Source: Limonium bicolor (taxonomy: Eukaryota > Streptophyta > Magnoliopsida > Caryophyllales > Plumbaginaceae). Taken from it: a stretch of 64,000 nt of DNA. The DNA is taken from the NCBI GenBank assembly GCA_023374045.1, contig CM041776.1:479187375-479251374 (forward strand), written 5' to 3'. This document shows, piece by piece, positions 34,215-47,689 of the stretch; the stretch's first letter is position 1; every line of letters begins with the position of its first letter. The notes beneath the pieces are model-generated. The model was not told the origin of the DNA. It was given only the letters and a program-made list of their open reading frames with translations, and did not search any database. A program made the position numbers and the translations under genes.

Positions 34215-35616
34215 GTTCACATGGTTTAGAAATACCTGGGTTGGTAGAAGGACCAGCCTCATCTGAGCGGTCCATGACATGTAGGGCGGGTCCGATGCTG
34301 GGCCTTTGCCCTTATACCCCTGAGCCTGGTTTGTTGGTGGAGGGCGAGTATCGCTAGCTCCATTCTTAGGGCCGGTGTTTGGCTTTGCTCCCGGGCAGTA
34401 GTTTTCTGCTCCGGGTTTCGGATACACTCGAAGGCACGATGTCCGAGTATCTGACAGTAGCGGCACTGGACTTTCTCCCCTTGGCAGTCCACGCCGGGGT
34501 GATCCTTCCCACACTGCTTACAGTTGAAACGGCGGACATACTTCTGGCCCGTGTTTGAGCCATGTCCAGAACCTAATACAATCAGGGTTAATTATACATT
34601 CCAACGGTACGAAGTAATCACAAATTTTCAAATCTAACTGTCTGATTAGAGTGCCTACCCTTAGATGGGTAGGTTTTCTGTGAAGTTGCTGCTCCATGGG
34701 TTCCTGACTGGGGGTTCCCAGTAGTTTGGTTCCCCTTCCCTTGATAGGACCCCTGTCCTTTCTGATAGGGTTTGTTTCTTTTGTTGGAGTTCCCCTGCTT
34801 GGCATCTTCGCCACCAGGTCCGTCCTTCCTCTTTTGGGAGCTCAAAGCATCCCTTCTCTTACAGGTGATCTCCACAACGGAGGCAGCATGATAGCATTCC
34901 TGAAATCTCAAGGTATCAATCTCCAAATCTCCCATGACGGGGTATACTATGTAATAAAATTTTCAACTGTTTGTGTCTCTCCTGTTTTACCTGTAAACTG
35001 GTGGGGATGATTGGTCCCATCCCAAACTGAAGTCGAGGGCTCAGTCCCCCGTAGAACCGGTCGACCAACACTTGGTCTGAGTATCCTATACCGGGTAGTA
35101 GCCGGAGTAGTGAAGTAAACTTTGCATAATACTCATCCACGGTCATTTTCCCCGTCTGCTCCAAGGCGTCAAACTCCCTGGTCTTCACCATTCTGGTGTG
35201 GGCCGGGTAGTATTTGCCTCTCAGTAGTGCAGTGTAATGTCCCCAAGTAAAAGCTGGGTCATCCAGGTGGTCGGCTTTCACCATGTTCCACCAATCTCTC
35301 GCTGCATCCTTCAGATAAAAGGCTGCAAGCCTTACTTTTCCCTAGCTGGGACTGCAAGCGTCTCGAACGCTGTCTCCATCTCCATGATGTATGTCTCTAA
35401 GTGAGCAGGGTCAGTCTGCCCCTTGAATGCAGTTGGCCTCAGATCAGCCAAACTCTTCACCCAATCTCTCTCCCTGGGTGGTGGTGGTGGAGGTAGCTGC
35501 TGCTGCTGTCCAACCCCCGCCTGTGCAAATGCCTGAGCGATTAAAGTAGCAATGTCTGCCAGCCTGATGTTTGGCTCCTCATCAGCCTGTCCACGGCGTC
35601 CTCCTCTTCCTGACAT
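34194..35616 (-). pseudogene. Gag polyprotein of element B (frameshifted)
   Basis: Gag builds the particle and binds element RNA. From MSGRGGRRGQADEEP at 35616: a proline-rich stretch, WVKSLADLRPTAFKG, then capsid-like segments (HYTALLRGKYYPAHTR, TVDEYYAKFTSLLRLLPG, RFYGGLSPRLQ), and two zinc-knuckle-like motifs at about 34430-34540: CKQCGKDHPGVDC and CRYCQILGHRAFEC (the second is a good CX2CX4HX4C). At least three frame changes (near 35330, 34925 and 34620-34560). The coding resemblance ends near 34200, where the AlkB-like insert begins. Confidence 0.88.
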
Positions 35617-35777
35617 CTGTAGGATGTTGAGGTATATTAGATACTGAGGTCACAATCTTGGTCTTGGATAGTGGTCTAAGTAAAACTAACTTAAACTCCT
35701 TTCAATACTATCACTCAACCCGTAACCTAAAGTCTTAGATATCCTAATCTCGGTGTATCCTTGTATCCAGAGCGTAA

Positions 35778-35793
35778 CTACGCTCTGATACCA
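35778..35793 (-). other. Element B primer-binding site
   Basis: Minus strand TGGTATCAGAGCGTAG, five bases after the 5' LTR end, matching initiator Met tRNA. Confidence 0.92.
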
Positions 35794-35798
35794 CTTTT

Positions 35799-38700
35799 TG
35801 TAACACCCCAACCCGAAATCCAATAACCTGAACGGCGATCACTCCCAAATAAAATACAACTGCAGCGGAAATAAATACAACACCGGGCGGCGGTATTACA
35901 ATGCCGTTGGCCACCCTTGTGACCAACAAGGCTAAATCCAAATACAATCTCCAAAAGTCACGGTCTGAATACGAATACAATCCGAGATACTAGGAATCAA
36001 ACTCTAATGTAAAATACTTAAGTAAAAACAAGTAACTATAAGAAGACTCCCATAGCTTGAATCTACCCCACCTACACTCGGTGTGGTAATCTTCTCAACT
36101 TCAGGTACCTGAAAAATGGGGGTGCCCCCAAAGGGGCTCAGCAAACAATGCTGGTATGGAAAACGTGCAGCCCATCGTCTACCGGGCCACACCAACTACT
36201 TTGTCGAACACATGCAGTTCATTTTTATAAAGCTGTAAACAAGCATAGTCTAATAATAACAAGTATCCATACAAGGACAATAATGTCACATAGAACAAGA
36301 CACAGAAGGTCGTGTTAGCTGAACTGAAATTCTTTAATGATAGTCGGTCCACACAATGGGACTGACAGGTATAACTGAATATCTTAAATAGTGGAGGTAT
36401 AGTGACCTCGTTAAGATTGAAAGGTTGGGTATAAAAACCCCAGGAGATAACGTAGTTAAACCCTGAACTGAGAGGTGTGAGAAATAGAATCCCACTAGAG
36501 GAATGAAGTCTTCCTCAAACTGAAGGGCATTAGAAACCCGGAAGGAATAGAGTCTTCCTCCCAACTGAAAGTTCCGTCGCGACGTAGATAGGAGACGACC
36601 TGAGACAGGTACAACTCCTGTAGCATGCATGGCCAGATCCAACTGGGCTCCTCGTTCGTAGTATAGAATTGTTAAGTGTCATATAAGGACGTTAAACAAG
36701 AATACAATGTGTACTGTCAATTATCACGTTTAGGATAATGACGTTTGTTATAAACTGAAGTTAGTGAGAGACTTGAGCACAAGTCCTCGGTATACTGAAA
36801 CACAGGTATTTAATCCACTGGTATAGTAGTGTTGTATGCGTGGGACATACACGTTGTAGTCAGCAACATTCACGCACATAAAATAATACCACAGTGTGCA
36901 AGAGTAAAACAACATTTTACATTAATTATCTTGGTCGTTAATTCAAACAACAGATAGCACACAAGCCGGTAATCCGGTAGAAAACAGGTTGCAAGAATCC
37001 CATACCGTTCACCGTAGACTGTACTTGTAAATTCCCGGTCAACGTCTGGTCAAACAAGGTCCTAGAATAGGATTAACTGAGAGGGTTAATTTTTGTTACC
37101 CTTATATAATGATTCTTTTGAATCTTTTAACAATTCTCGTAGTTGTTATTTCATGTGAGGTTTAATTATTCTTTTAATTACCTCATGATTTAATGTATAT
37201 CTTATTTGTTATTCCTTTTTGATTTATTTATAAATCCTTTAATGTACATATATGTATTCATACATTCACGTACTATATTTGTTGTTTATTTTTATTTGTC
37301 TAAGTGACACAACAACTTATAATATTCTTAACTATTTTTATATGTCATACATGGACATAAGATTCTTATAGTTTTTTATTCCTCCTTTAACATAAATAAT
37401 AATGATTGGTTACCTTTAATTTCCTTATAACTATATAAGTCATAGTTTTACCTCGTAATCCCTTAATCAAAGTTCTTTCTAATTCCTCCAATATCCATAT
37501 AGGACCTATATTTATTCAAATCTAAATTATTACCCTTATATTTTGGTTATTTACAAATCAACCATATTAATTCATAAACTTTACATTTAAATTCTAATCT
37601 CTTTATATTATAGAGTTTTAATTTCTTACTTAGCTAAATTACCTAGTCACACTAATATTTTGGTATATAGCTCTTAAATATTATAACTTTCAAAAAATAG
37701 CAACTTAGCCCCTTAATTTCTCGGCAATAATAATTTATTTCCTATAATTACAATTTAACCATAAAATCTTATAAACTTTACATAATGCCTTATAAACTAT
37801 AGTTTTAATTTTAATTCTCCATAAATGCCGAATGTATATATTAAATTCTTAAATTACCAAACTTACCCCAAAGTAATTCGGCTTTGTCATTTATTCTTCC
37901 TTAATTACATTTTCACCCCAAAACTTTATAATAGTTTCTTAATAACTTATAAACTAAAGTCTAAATATTTAATTCCTCAAAATTTCGAAAGTGAGTCTAA
38001 TAAATCTCTTAATTATGAATTCGCCCACTAATAAGTTCTAAACTTTCATAACAACTTTTATAAATTACATAATAGCCCCCAAAACTTTATAAAATGCTAT
38101 TTTAACACTTGTTTAAATTATCTAAAATTCATGAACTTAATTCCTAACTTATATTATTTCATATTACACCAAATACCCCTTTAGCTCTCGGCTTTCACAA
38201 TAAATCCACTAAACTTTGTAAAAATTACATTTAAACCACATAACTTAATTAATTAGCCATTTAAGCACAATAAAATATTTTTAACTCTCCAAACTTTATA
38301 ATATAAGTTTATATACATAAGTAGCTCAATAAATCTATTCTTCACTTAGGCAATTCGGCCATAAATAAATAGTGACCATATAGTATGTAAAAGTGGATTT
38401 TATGTCATGATAAATGTACATAAATTCCTATGAGTCATATAACTTATGTAAAAAATTATTGTAATGTCTTATATTGATTCTTAGCTCAAAATAAAGTATT
38501 TTTTCCCTTGATATTTCGGCCTTAATTAATTTGTAACATAAATAAATTCTATGACACAAAAATGTGTCTTAAGGTAAATATTTTCTATATATGTTATAGA
38601 TTATATTTTTGGCATATAAAACCATATAGTTTCGGTATTAATTAACCTAGGAGGTATACATAATTTTGTAGAATTTTAGAGCTTAATAAAGCTTTATAAC

Positions 38701-40219
38701 ATAAAATTTACTTAGTAAACTTACTTCTTAACAAAGGTGGTTAAGTGCTTGAACTTCTTCTTGAAACTCCAAGCCTTCTCCTAGGTAAACTTTGTGCTCC
38801 TCTTCGGTTTTATGCAAGGGTGTGAAGGTGTTTAGGAGTTAGATCTTCAACAAAGACCTTAAGTAGATTTGTAAGTTGTTTACAAGACTTTACCTAGACT
38901 TTTCTCCTTATAAATTCGGCACTCCTAAGGTAGATGAAGAACAAGTTTTCCTTCATCAAAATGAAGAAGAAAAAGAGACTTAGAAGAAGTAGAACTTGGT
39001 TACACATAAAAATGTGCTTTAAGGATTTTCAAGCTTTAAAACCTACCTTAAGATAACCTTGAGATGCTCCTTGGTTAATGTTGGTTTGGACAATCTCCTT
39101 GGAGAACTAATTGATGTCGAATGCTTGTTGTTAAGCTAGGAAGAGTTTTGCTTCAAGGCTTGCCAAGAAATGCTAGGAAATTACCTTAAAGATGAAGATA
39201 GAAGTTAAACCTCAATTAATGGACTTAAGAGCTTCAAAGGAAGAAGATGAAGCAAGGAGAGAGAGCTTAGAACCTTACCAATTCGTGAATGAAGAGTGCA
39301 AGGAGGAAATGAGACTAAACTTACGTATAAGGTAAGATTGCCTTGGAAATTGATTTTTTTTTTTGTCAATTTTTAATGTCATTTGACTATTCTTTTCCTT
39401 AGTTTATTACATAGATTATTGGCTCAATAAAAGCCCTTCTTTACTGCATAAAACCGGCCATGTGGTGTGACTAAGCAAGAGTTGGAAAGAAAATAATGTT
39501 GGCTAGAAGACAAGGTAAGAAAAGGTAAGGTATCTTCTTTTGATTTTTTCTAAGTTTTGCTTGTCTTCTTCTCCTCTTGTAGCTGGACGAATTCAAGCTC
39601 AATTGGGAGGTCTCCACCGGTCATGAAGAGCCAAGGAAGAGCTAAGGAAGGTCACATGCTTAAGAAATCAAAAGGCAAAAAGAAAAGGAATCTACTTTTT
39701 GCTTTTAGTATTTGTTTTGTATCTAGCTCACATGGCCTTATTCCATGACCTAATTTCGACAGCTATATGGTCAAATGAGACCTACATACTTTGGCATTAA
39801 GTAATATAACACATGGGATGATGAGTCATCATGTTTTAAGCCTTTTATAAACTTTTTAAAGCAAATTTTATACTAGTTTTTGCTCTCAAAATCGGCCCCT
39901 ATAGAGAGCTTGTTGACTAGTCACACCAACTGATTTAGAAGGTCATTTTAACCCTATTTAAGATTACCAATTCATGCCATGTCAAAAACTACAAGGCAAT
40001 TGCGTAAAACGCGTTTTCGTGACACCGAAGGTGTGTTTTTGTGCTCTAAGGAAATTTTGGGAAACAAATTGTTTTTTTATGAGTTCCAGTGTTTGTAAAC
40101 ACTTATTATAGTAAATAAACATATATTAAGATGTTACATTGGGTATTGGGGTTATATCAACCCATGACATAATTTACGGGCCATCGGGACACACCCGGGA
40201 AAAAAGGAGCGCTAAGAAA
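35799..40219 (-). repeat. Element B 5' LTR, truncated (4421 bp)
   Basis: Near-identical to 24512-28937. The last 439 bp of the LTR (28938-29376 equivalent) are missing, because the sequence switches to CACTA DNA at 40219-40220. Confidence 0.92.
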
Positions 40220-41690
40220 CCTAAGGCTAGGCTTGTGCATGGATGGGATGAACCCTTACGATACTTTGAGTAGCATACACAGTACCTGGCCTGTGCTTTT
40301 GGTTATTTATAATCTACCGCCGTGGTTATGGATGAAACCAAGACACATCTTGTTGTCTCTGTTAATATCGGGTCCAAAGCAACTGGGCAACAAAATTGAT
40401 GTATTCCTACAACCTTTGATAGAGGATCTACAACTCTTGTGGAATGAAGAGGCTATGGTTTACGACTCATTCAATAAAGAGGACTTCAATTTACGTGCAA
40501 TGTTGTACTACACAATCAATGATTTCCCCACCCATGGTAATCTTTCAGGTTATTCAATCAATGGGGCATTGGCGTATCCGATTTGTGGTGAGAACACTTG
40601 TAGCATTTGCTTGAAACATAGTGGCAAAAACATGTACATGTGCCACCAAAAAATGCTTCCAAAGGACATAAGTACCAAAAGATGGCAAAAAAGTTCGATG
40701 GCAAAACTGATCACAGCGTGGTGCGCCAGCCTTTGACAGGTATAGAGATTTACACAAAGTTGGATAATATTGTCAACAACTTCGGGCCGCCAACCAAAAG
40801 TGATGAAAAAAGTGTCTGGAAAAAAAAGAAATCAATTTTGGGAACTCCAGTATTGGCAACATCTGGAGGTTTGACATTGTATTGATGAGATGCATGTCGA
40901 GAAGAACGTGGGTGAAAGTATCACTAGCACCCTTTTGAACATAAAAGGAAAGACAAAGGATCATTTGAAAGGAAGGAAAGATTTAATTGAGTTGGGTATA
41001 CACACTGAGCTTAGCCCGCAAGATTGTGGAAACGCACATTCTTGCCTCCTGCCTGTCACACTCTGTCTAAAGAAGAGAAACATAGTCAATGCGGTACCCT
41101 TACAACATCAAGTGCCTTCAGGATACTCCTCAAACATAAGAAGCCTAGTTTCCATGACAAATTTAAAATTAGTAGGAGCGAAATCTCACTATTATCATGT
41201 CCTACTTCAAGAAATTTGCCAAATGCATTGTGTGGGATCTTGCAGGATGCTGTCAGACACACAATCACAAATGTTAGTGTCTTCCTCAAATCCATTTCGT
41301 CTAAGGTTCTTGATGCGGACCTCTGACTAAACTACAAAAGGATCTTATTGTGACAATATGCCAGCTGGAGATGTATTTTCCTCCCTCGTTCTTCGACATA
41401 ATGATACATCTCCTCGTGCATCTTGTAAGAGAGATTATGATGTGTGGTCCTTTGTACATTCGCAACATGTATTTGTTCGAAAGGTACATGGGTGTCCCAA
41501 AGAAGAAAATGAAGAACCGTCATCACCTAGAGGGCATTATTATAGAGGGTATTGTCATAGAGGAAGTTGTAGACTTCTGCACCAATTACCTAGAAGGTGT
41601 CGATACCATTGGACTTCCACGTTCTAGACACGAGGGCAGATTGAAGGTATGTTGCAGTTGGACGAAAACTGAAAAGAATTGATATAGACA
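40211..41690 (+). pseudogene. TNP2-like transposase remnant
   Basis: Readable stretches in several frames: LRNLRLGLCMDGMNPY, WPVLLVIYNLPPWLWMK, LLISGPKQLGNKIDVFLQPL, YTINDFPTHGNLSGYSINGA, MHVEKNVGESITSTLLNIKG, GAKSHYYHVLLQEI, then a DUF4218-like end (LEMYFPPSFFDIMIHLLVHL, YLFERYMG). These match the CACTA TNP2/transposase_21 family, which cuts the element ends. The N-terminus is missing and there are stops near 40735, 40883 and 41325. Not functional. Confidence 0.9.
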
Positions 41691-41726
41691 CTCTTAACAA
41701 AGCTCATTTAGTTGTGCTGAGTCATC

Positions 41727-42320
41727 TTGAAGATGTTGAACCATACTTTGATGAACACTTGTGTGTTTTTAAGAGCACAATATCCAGACATAAGTGACAT
41801 TAAACTACCAAATGAGCAGAATAGGACATTTGTTAGATGGTTCAAAGACAGAGTGTTGTCCGATCAGTCCACGAATGTGCCTGAACTGATTAAAGTAATT
41901 GCATTTGGACCAAATCTGGATGTAATTTCTTATGAGGGGTACGATGTCAACGGATTCACCTTTTTTACAAAACGTCAGGATCTCAAGTCAACAAATCAAA
42001 ACAATGGCATAGAGCTTGAAGCTTATCAAGACTTATATGACATCAACGATGTGGTCATAGTTCAGTCTCAGTAAAACAATCATATTTTGGTGTTATACAA
42101 GACATCTGGGTATTGGACTACAACAACTACGAAATGTGTGTTTCCGATGTAACTGGGTGACAACAATCATGGCCTACCGTGAGGAGGACATGGTATGAAA
42201 CTGGTTGATTTGTCTAGAGCTACTCCCACGGTTGAGCCATTCGTTGTGGGACGAAGGTTAAGCAGATATTTTATGTAACTGATCCCCGTAATCCTAGATG
42301 GTCTGTGGCGCTTAAAGGGA
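41727..42320 (+). pseudogene. DUF4216-like segment of the CACTA element
   Basis: IAFGPNLDVISYEGYDVNGF, FTFFTKRQDLKSTNQNNGIE, then, past a stop at 42072, a decayed DYNNYE..., GMKLVDLSRATPTVEPFVVG. This fits the DUF4216 domain that follows DUF4218 in CACTA transposases. Function unknown. Confidence 0.75.
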
Positions 42321-42939
42321 GAAGATGAATAGTTGGTGTGAATGGTGTGGTTGATGAGGATGAGTATGACGCAAAAGATGAACCTCCAACTGTTCCTATT
42401 TCATTGGAAGAGGTTGAGGTCACAGGTCATCATGAGTATATACGATCAGACCATAAGGAGGGAATGTGGATTGAGAGATAATGGTGTATGTAAGTTATTA
42501 CCATTAAAATTTATAAGTAATTAACAATCTTTTATTTCTTGCTTGTATATGACCATTGCTAAATTTTGTGTATTTTTTGTGTCATTTGAAATGCTTATTT
42601 TATTTCAAATTTTATTTTAATCCTTGCAGGCATGGCTGAAGAGTTCGAGTTATTTTGCCGCGAGTTCGAAGATGATTAGTAAAGGGTACTAGTTCCTTCT
42701 ACCAGTGCCGCTACTGCTGCTGACCCATCTACATCTGCCGCTACTGCTGCTGGCCTTCTACAGCTGCCACTACTGCTGTTGCCTCTTCCATGAGTGAACC
42801 TTCTACGAGTGCTACTCAGAGACCCAGAGGTAGAGGCCGGATCCGTGGGCTGAAGTTGTAGAAAACCGGATGAGTTCAATCATGTCTGGGACAAGTATGG
42901 GAGGTTATTGGGGGGCAGCAGGTTAGAGTTCGCTAGTAT

Positions 42940-43245
42940 GCTAGGGACTCTGTCCAGATCTCATTGCTCCATCAACCACAAATGGCCACAAGTCCGAAAG
43001 AAGTTAAGGAGACCATCTGGAAGAAGGTGCAAGAACGATACAAGATCTCAGACGAAGTGAGAAGACCATTCTTTCTGCAGTGGGTGGCAAAGCTAAATCA
43101 TTCCGCCACTACTTGGTGGAGAACTGGATCACCAGGGTGCCCCCACGCGAACCTGCCGTTTGTCCGTTGTCTGACATGACAACGGCATCACCGAGAGAGG
43201 TGGAAGGAGTTCGTTGAGCACCACTCCACCCCCGAGTTCAGGGTA
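42940..43245 (+). pseudogene. Ptta/En-Spm domain remnant
   Basis: Spread over frames: IWKKVQERYKISDE, GKAKSFRHYLVENWI, then WKEFVEHHSTPEF. This is the usual pattern of the plant transposase Ptta/En/Spm family (TNPA-like DNA-binding side). Upstream (42700-42830) is a low-complexity stretch rich in Ala/Ser/Thr codons. Decayed. Confidence 0.6.
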
Positions 43246-44839
43246 TGTTCGAGTGTACTCTTTTCTGAATTAATGCTCATATGTTTTATCCCTGATTTTC
43301 AATTAATTTTTTCTTTACTGTCTTAACATCAAAGACAAGAAAAGCATTGCGATATTGTGAAGCTAATCTCTACCCCCACACCATGGGATGAAGGGGATAT
43401 GTGAGCAGCCTCGATCAGTGGAAAGAAGCTGGTTGCTGACGCAGAGAGGAATGAGGATGGCAGTGAATGCCCGATCGAGGATGTCTCTGAGGCGAGTAGG
43501 GTGTAGATGTACCTACTGGGACGCCAGAGAACGACCAACGAAGGTCAGAGGATATTTCCTCATGCTGTGACGGAACAACTGGCTAACCAAATTGTAAGTG
43601 TTTGGAAGTAACTGTTAAATAATTTACTTATATACTCAAGTGTTTGTTGATCTAAATTTAGTGCTAACTTCTTTGACAATTGGATAGTATGAAGCGACAC
43701 AGAGAGGAGAAGTAGACTTACACGCTCCTCCTCTCAAGATGACACTCTCAATCAAGAGCTTGGGATGAAGGATCACCTGGGGCGTGTTAGAGGATTTGGG
43801 GGAGAAGTGCGTCAGAAGCACGTATTCCCACCATTGCTAAGAAGGGTCAGATGAATGCTGTTGACATCGAGGCGATGGAAGAGCGTAATCATTGCTAAGC
43901 GCCAAGCTAATGAGGAGAAACAGGCTGTTGAACGCAAACAAACGTGGAGAGGTTGGCTGCTTAGCGCCGAGCTTACGAGGAGAGGCTACAGCAAGTGTTG
44001 GATGCGATCGCACATGTGACTACTCAGCAGCAGCATGATCCTCCTCGACCATCTTCCTCGTCTAGTTGTGCTCTAGCCGCTGACCCGTACCCATTTGCCA
44101 ACATCCAGGTTTAGCTTTGTTTAACTATTTTTCTCCTTAAATAAAGTCCTTTAAATAGTATTAGATTGGACGCACTATTTATTTCACCCAATATCTATGT
44201 TTATTAAAAGAGCAAAAAAAATACCGTCGATAAATACCATTAGACGGGCACCCTGTAGATGTGGCTTACGGGTCGGTGTTGCCATCAGGTCCACTCATGC
44301 ACATTAGTTTCATACGTCTACCCGCATTCTACGCGCGTGTGACTTGGACCTGATACTCAAAGGATTTGAGAATGCATACCTTCCGATGGCGTTTGACAAA
44401 AAATGCACGCTGATTGAAGCGAAGGGAGACATATTGCCTTGGCCAGCATGTTATATTATTGTCACCGAGGTAAGACTGTTTGACAACCATTTAGTATCAA
44501 ATAAAAAAATCCATTATATATCATTAAGTGTCTAATATAATCCATTATAGATCCCTGAGCTTCCTCACCGCGTATCCAGGCCCAGAGAAGGATCAACGCG
44601 CTGGCGGGTCCTGTCCGCAGTACAAGGGTATATTCTAGATAAATGTTTAATGTTACTATAATAATCAATAGTAATTATCTTTACTTTCTTATATTTTTGT
44701 TTGTGTGTGAAGGGTAAGAATCTAGTGACCCGGGTTGCGAAAGGTAAGAATCCAGTGCCCCGGGCTCGCACCAGGACTTCTGAGGCGCCGACAAGTAGGT
44801 TCTCACTACCAGAAAAACTTATTAAACACTTGGGGCCTT

Positions 44840-45601
44840 GTCGGGTCAATCTCTACGACAAAATCATTGCGAGGTCACCTCAATGTATCAACTTCATGAT
44901 GACTCTTCCAAAGTCGTTGTTTCACTACGAAGAAGATATGACCACGACGATCAACTTTGGGGACATCAAAGAGATGATGTGTTGAGATTACCTGAACATT
45001 AACATTATTCAAGCTTATCTAAAGTAAGTGTTCTTTCCTTATACTATAAAAATATATATAATAAGTATCTATGAAGTTGCATTGGCTAACTTTTTATAGT
45101 ACATGTGATATAGTAGAGGTCTACTTGAGAGATGTCATGAGAAGAGATCACCTCACATTTCTACGGTGTGCCCAGAGCGTTTGTCGTTCTACTTAGTCAC
45201 TAGGACCCGATGAGGTTTTGTGAATACATGAAGCATTGCTTCAATGTTGCTAATGAACAGAATAAATTTTTTTTGCTAATGCCGTATCACCAAACGTGAG
45301 TTCTGATATAAATTTACATACTAATTAGCTACCTTTTTTACCTTCATTTCTCATTTCATTTTGTATTTGAAATTGTAACCACCACTGGGCTTTGTTTATC
45401 TTATGCACTACCACCGCTTCTCTGATTGTTCTAGATCCACTAGGGCAGTGGACAGAATTCAACACTTAAGACTTAATCAAAGCGTAAGTTTTTATTACTG
45501 TTTAATTATTTGTAGGTTTTTTGAACCAAAATTAATTTACTCGTTCATTGTGCTTAACACTTTTGTTAATATGTGACAGTTGTTACAGTCAAACCGCTCA
45601 G
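44840..45601 (+). pseudogene. ULP1/C48 cysteine protease remnant of the CACTA element
   Basis: After 44985 the sequence is broken, then shows FFLLMPYHQT, HHWALFILCTTTASLIVLDP and LGQW. The His-Trp and Asp-Pro fit the His and Asp of the ULP1 (SUMO protease) active site. Intron-like spacers interrupt it (for example 'cgtaagttttt' to 'gtgacag' at 45481-45580). The Cys region should lie to the right, past the solo LTR. ULP1-type domains are known passengers of plant CACTA elements. Confidence 0.65.
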
Positions 45602-47689
45602 TGTGGAGGGTGATTTTTCGGTATGAGGGGGGTCCATCTATGATCTGACTGAGAAGCCTAGATCCTAAAATGCCATTCTGTGGAGGGTGAAAACCCTTAT
45701 TCTGGCATCCCTCAAATACCTACTAAATCGTCCGTCTTTCCCAGAAAGCATAAAGGGGAGTGCAAATGAACACTACACCCGCTCTCAATGGGCTCCACGC
45801 GGACTTATGCCTCTATAAGGTGGAATTGACTAGAGTCGCCACCTAGTTTGACCTATGATAACTAGGAAGGAAGGGAAGGAGGGTTCTAAGAACCGTTGGT
45901 TGACTCTGAAATCGTTGCCTATGGATAGGACTTATCTGGTCATTTGTAGAGATTTTATGTGGGTTCGCACTGGGTTACCCCCTTAGAAGTGGCAAAGACC
46001 ACGACTTCGGATTGGTGCCCGAGGAAACCTCGGTCTCCAATTGTCGGGATTACCTTCTTTCAAAACCATTTTAGAGAGATTCATTTCAAAGCCAAGGATA
46101 GGATTAGGACGGGAAGAGAGAAGAAGAGTGGATGAGGTGAGCTTTTCTGCCAAGCTAGTGCCAAGAAGAAGAATGATGAATTCGGATGAGTATAGACTGA
46201 AAGATTTGGAATTTGATTTTGAGAGTTGAAGAAGTCGAGGGTTTGTGGAAGTTAGGAGGGATTTGAATGTTTGATAGACATGAATACAATCTTAAAGTTG
46301 GGAAAGGGTTTTTTGGATTGGAATGGGGTCGCACCCTAGATGGGCTTCCTACGTACTCAACTCCATGTTGAGATCAGACCTTACGTAGTTCAGGTTTTTT
46401 GGATTTTTGGAGATTTTGGGGTTTTGAAGGTTTTTGAGATGTTTGAGAGATTAGTCTGTGAGACGCTCGGGTCTATGAGACATTAAGGGTGTTCAAGTAG
46501 TGGGAGGTATGGGATACCAAGGTCTGTGAGACGCTCGGGTCAGTGAGACGCTTGAATCTTAAAATGGTGGAGAAATTGAGATGTTCAAGTCTGTGGGCAC
46601 TCGGGCCTATGAGACTATAGAAGTTCGGAAAAAGTTGGGATTCACGAGATGTTTCGAGTTTGGAATGATTTGAGTTTGGATAATGATTTGAGTGTGTGAG
46701 GCAATTGGTGTTTGGGTTAAGATCCAGGGTTTTTTTAATTTGAGGTTCGAAAGCGGTTGAGGAAAATCATTTTGTTGTAAAAGGACGGATAACCCCGAGG
46801 GATTACCCTATGCCCCCTTGAGCGCGACACTTAATGAATGGTAAGTGCCGAGGCTCGAAAGATGGGGCAATGAATTTATGTCGAAAATCAGGGTTTAAAG
46901 AGAAACACCATGAATGAGATGTTCTCGGTCAAACCCTAATAACGTCTCTAACTCCCGGGTTTTAAACATTGAAAACCGAAAACCTTGAAATCGAGCGGAA
47001 GGGAGTTAGACGATTCTAAAATCCCGGCTGCAGCTAGGAAGGTTGTTACTTCCCTAGCACCCCGTCTTGTAAAAATCTAGACTGCAATTAGGGGAGGTTT
47101 GTCACCCTAATGCCCCGCCTAAAGAGATCCAGACTGCGACAAGGGAGGTTACAACCCCAGTGCCCCGCCTCAGATTTTTATTTTGGGAAGGGAGACAAGT
47201 GATGTTCTAACCAGGGAGAAAGTGTTTTGAAGGGGTCAGACATCTCTTGTTCCTCGAAAACAATTTATTTGAGTTGAAAAATAAGTTGCAAAACGTTTTG
47301 AAGTTGTTCCGAATTCTCAATAAAGAAACACTGACTTTGGGAATGTTTTAGGAGAAAACTTTCTGTATATGTGAGAAGAACTTTCTGCGTGTTGAGAAGA
47401 GTTTTCTGTGATGTGAGAAGAGTTTTCCTTTAAAATTCCACCAAATGGTTTCTTTGAAATCTAAAAATCTTGATGAAACTAAAATGATGGTTTGAAATTC
47501 TTTTGGATTTTGAAAAGGGATTTACAAGTTGGGTGTGGATTGGATGAAATGAATTTGGGTTTGAACAGAACTGGGCTGAATGAATTAGGTTCGGATTGAA
47601 TTTGGTTTAAATGAATTGAGTTTGAATGAATTGGGTTTGAATTGGATTGAATTGGTTTTGGATTGAGATTGAGTTTGAATTGGATTGAG

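Larger units (their letters stand above)
24512..40219 (-). mobile_element. Element B: Tekay/Del-type chromovirus carrying an AlkB-like gene
   Basis: On the minus strand the order is: truncated 5' LTR (35799-40219), primer-binding site, gag with zinc knuckles, AlkB-like insert, protease, RT remnant, RNase H, integrase with chromodomain, polypurine tract, 3' LTR (24512-29376). Gene order and motifs are Ty3/gypsy. LTRs near 4.9 kb, the Met-tRNA primer site and the chromodomain point to the Tekay/Del lineage. All coding parts are broken by frame changes and most of the RT core is lost, so it cannot move on its own. The two LTRs remain very similar, which indicates a fairly recent insertion. It sits inside the right LTR of element A. 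Confidence 0.92.
40214..45601 (+). mobile_element. Decayed CACTA (En/Spm) transposon, left end missing
   Basis: Plus-strand remnants in CACTA order: TNP2 transposase with DUF4218, DUF4216, a Ptta/En-Spm domain and a ULP1-type cysteine protease. No CACTA terminal repeat is seen at the left; the element starts inside the TNP2 sequence at the join with element B. The right part is split by the solo LTR at 45602-51725 and may continue in 51726-51964. Many stops and frame changes. Confidence 0.85.

Noticed and set aside
45590..45615. ULP1 cysteine motif read as QTAQCGG across 45601
   Set aside because: The CTCAG duplication and TG...CA ends place an LTR start at 45602, so the Cys-Gly-Gly would be LTR sequence and the match is probably chance.
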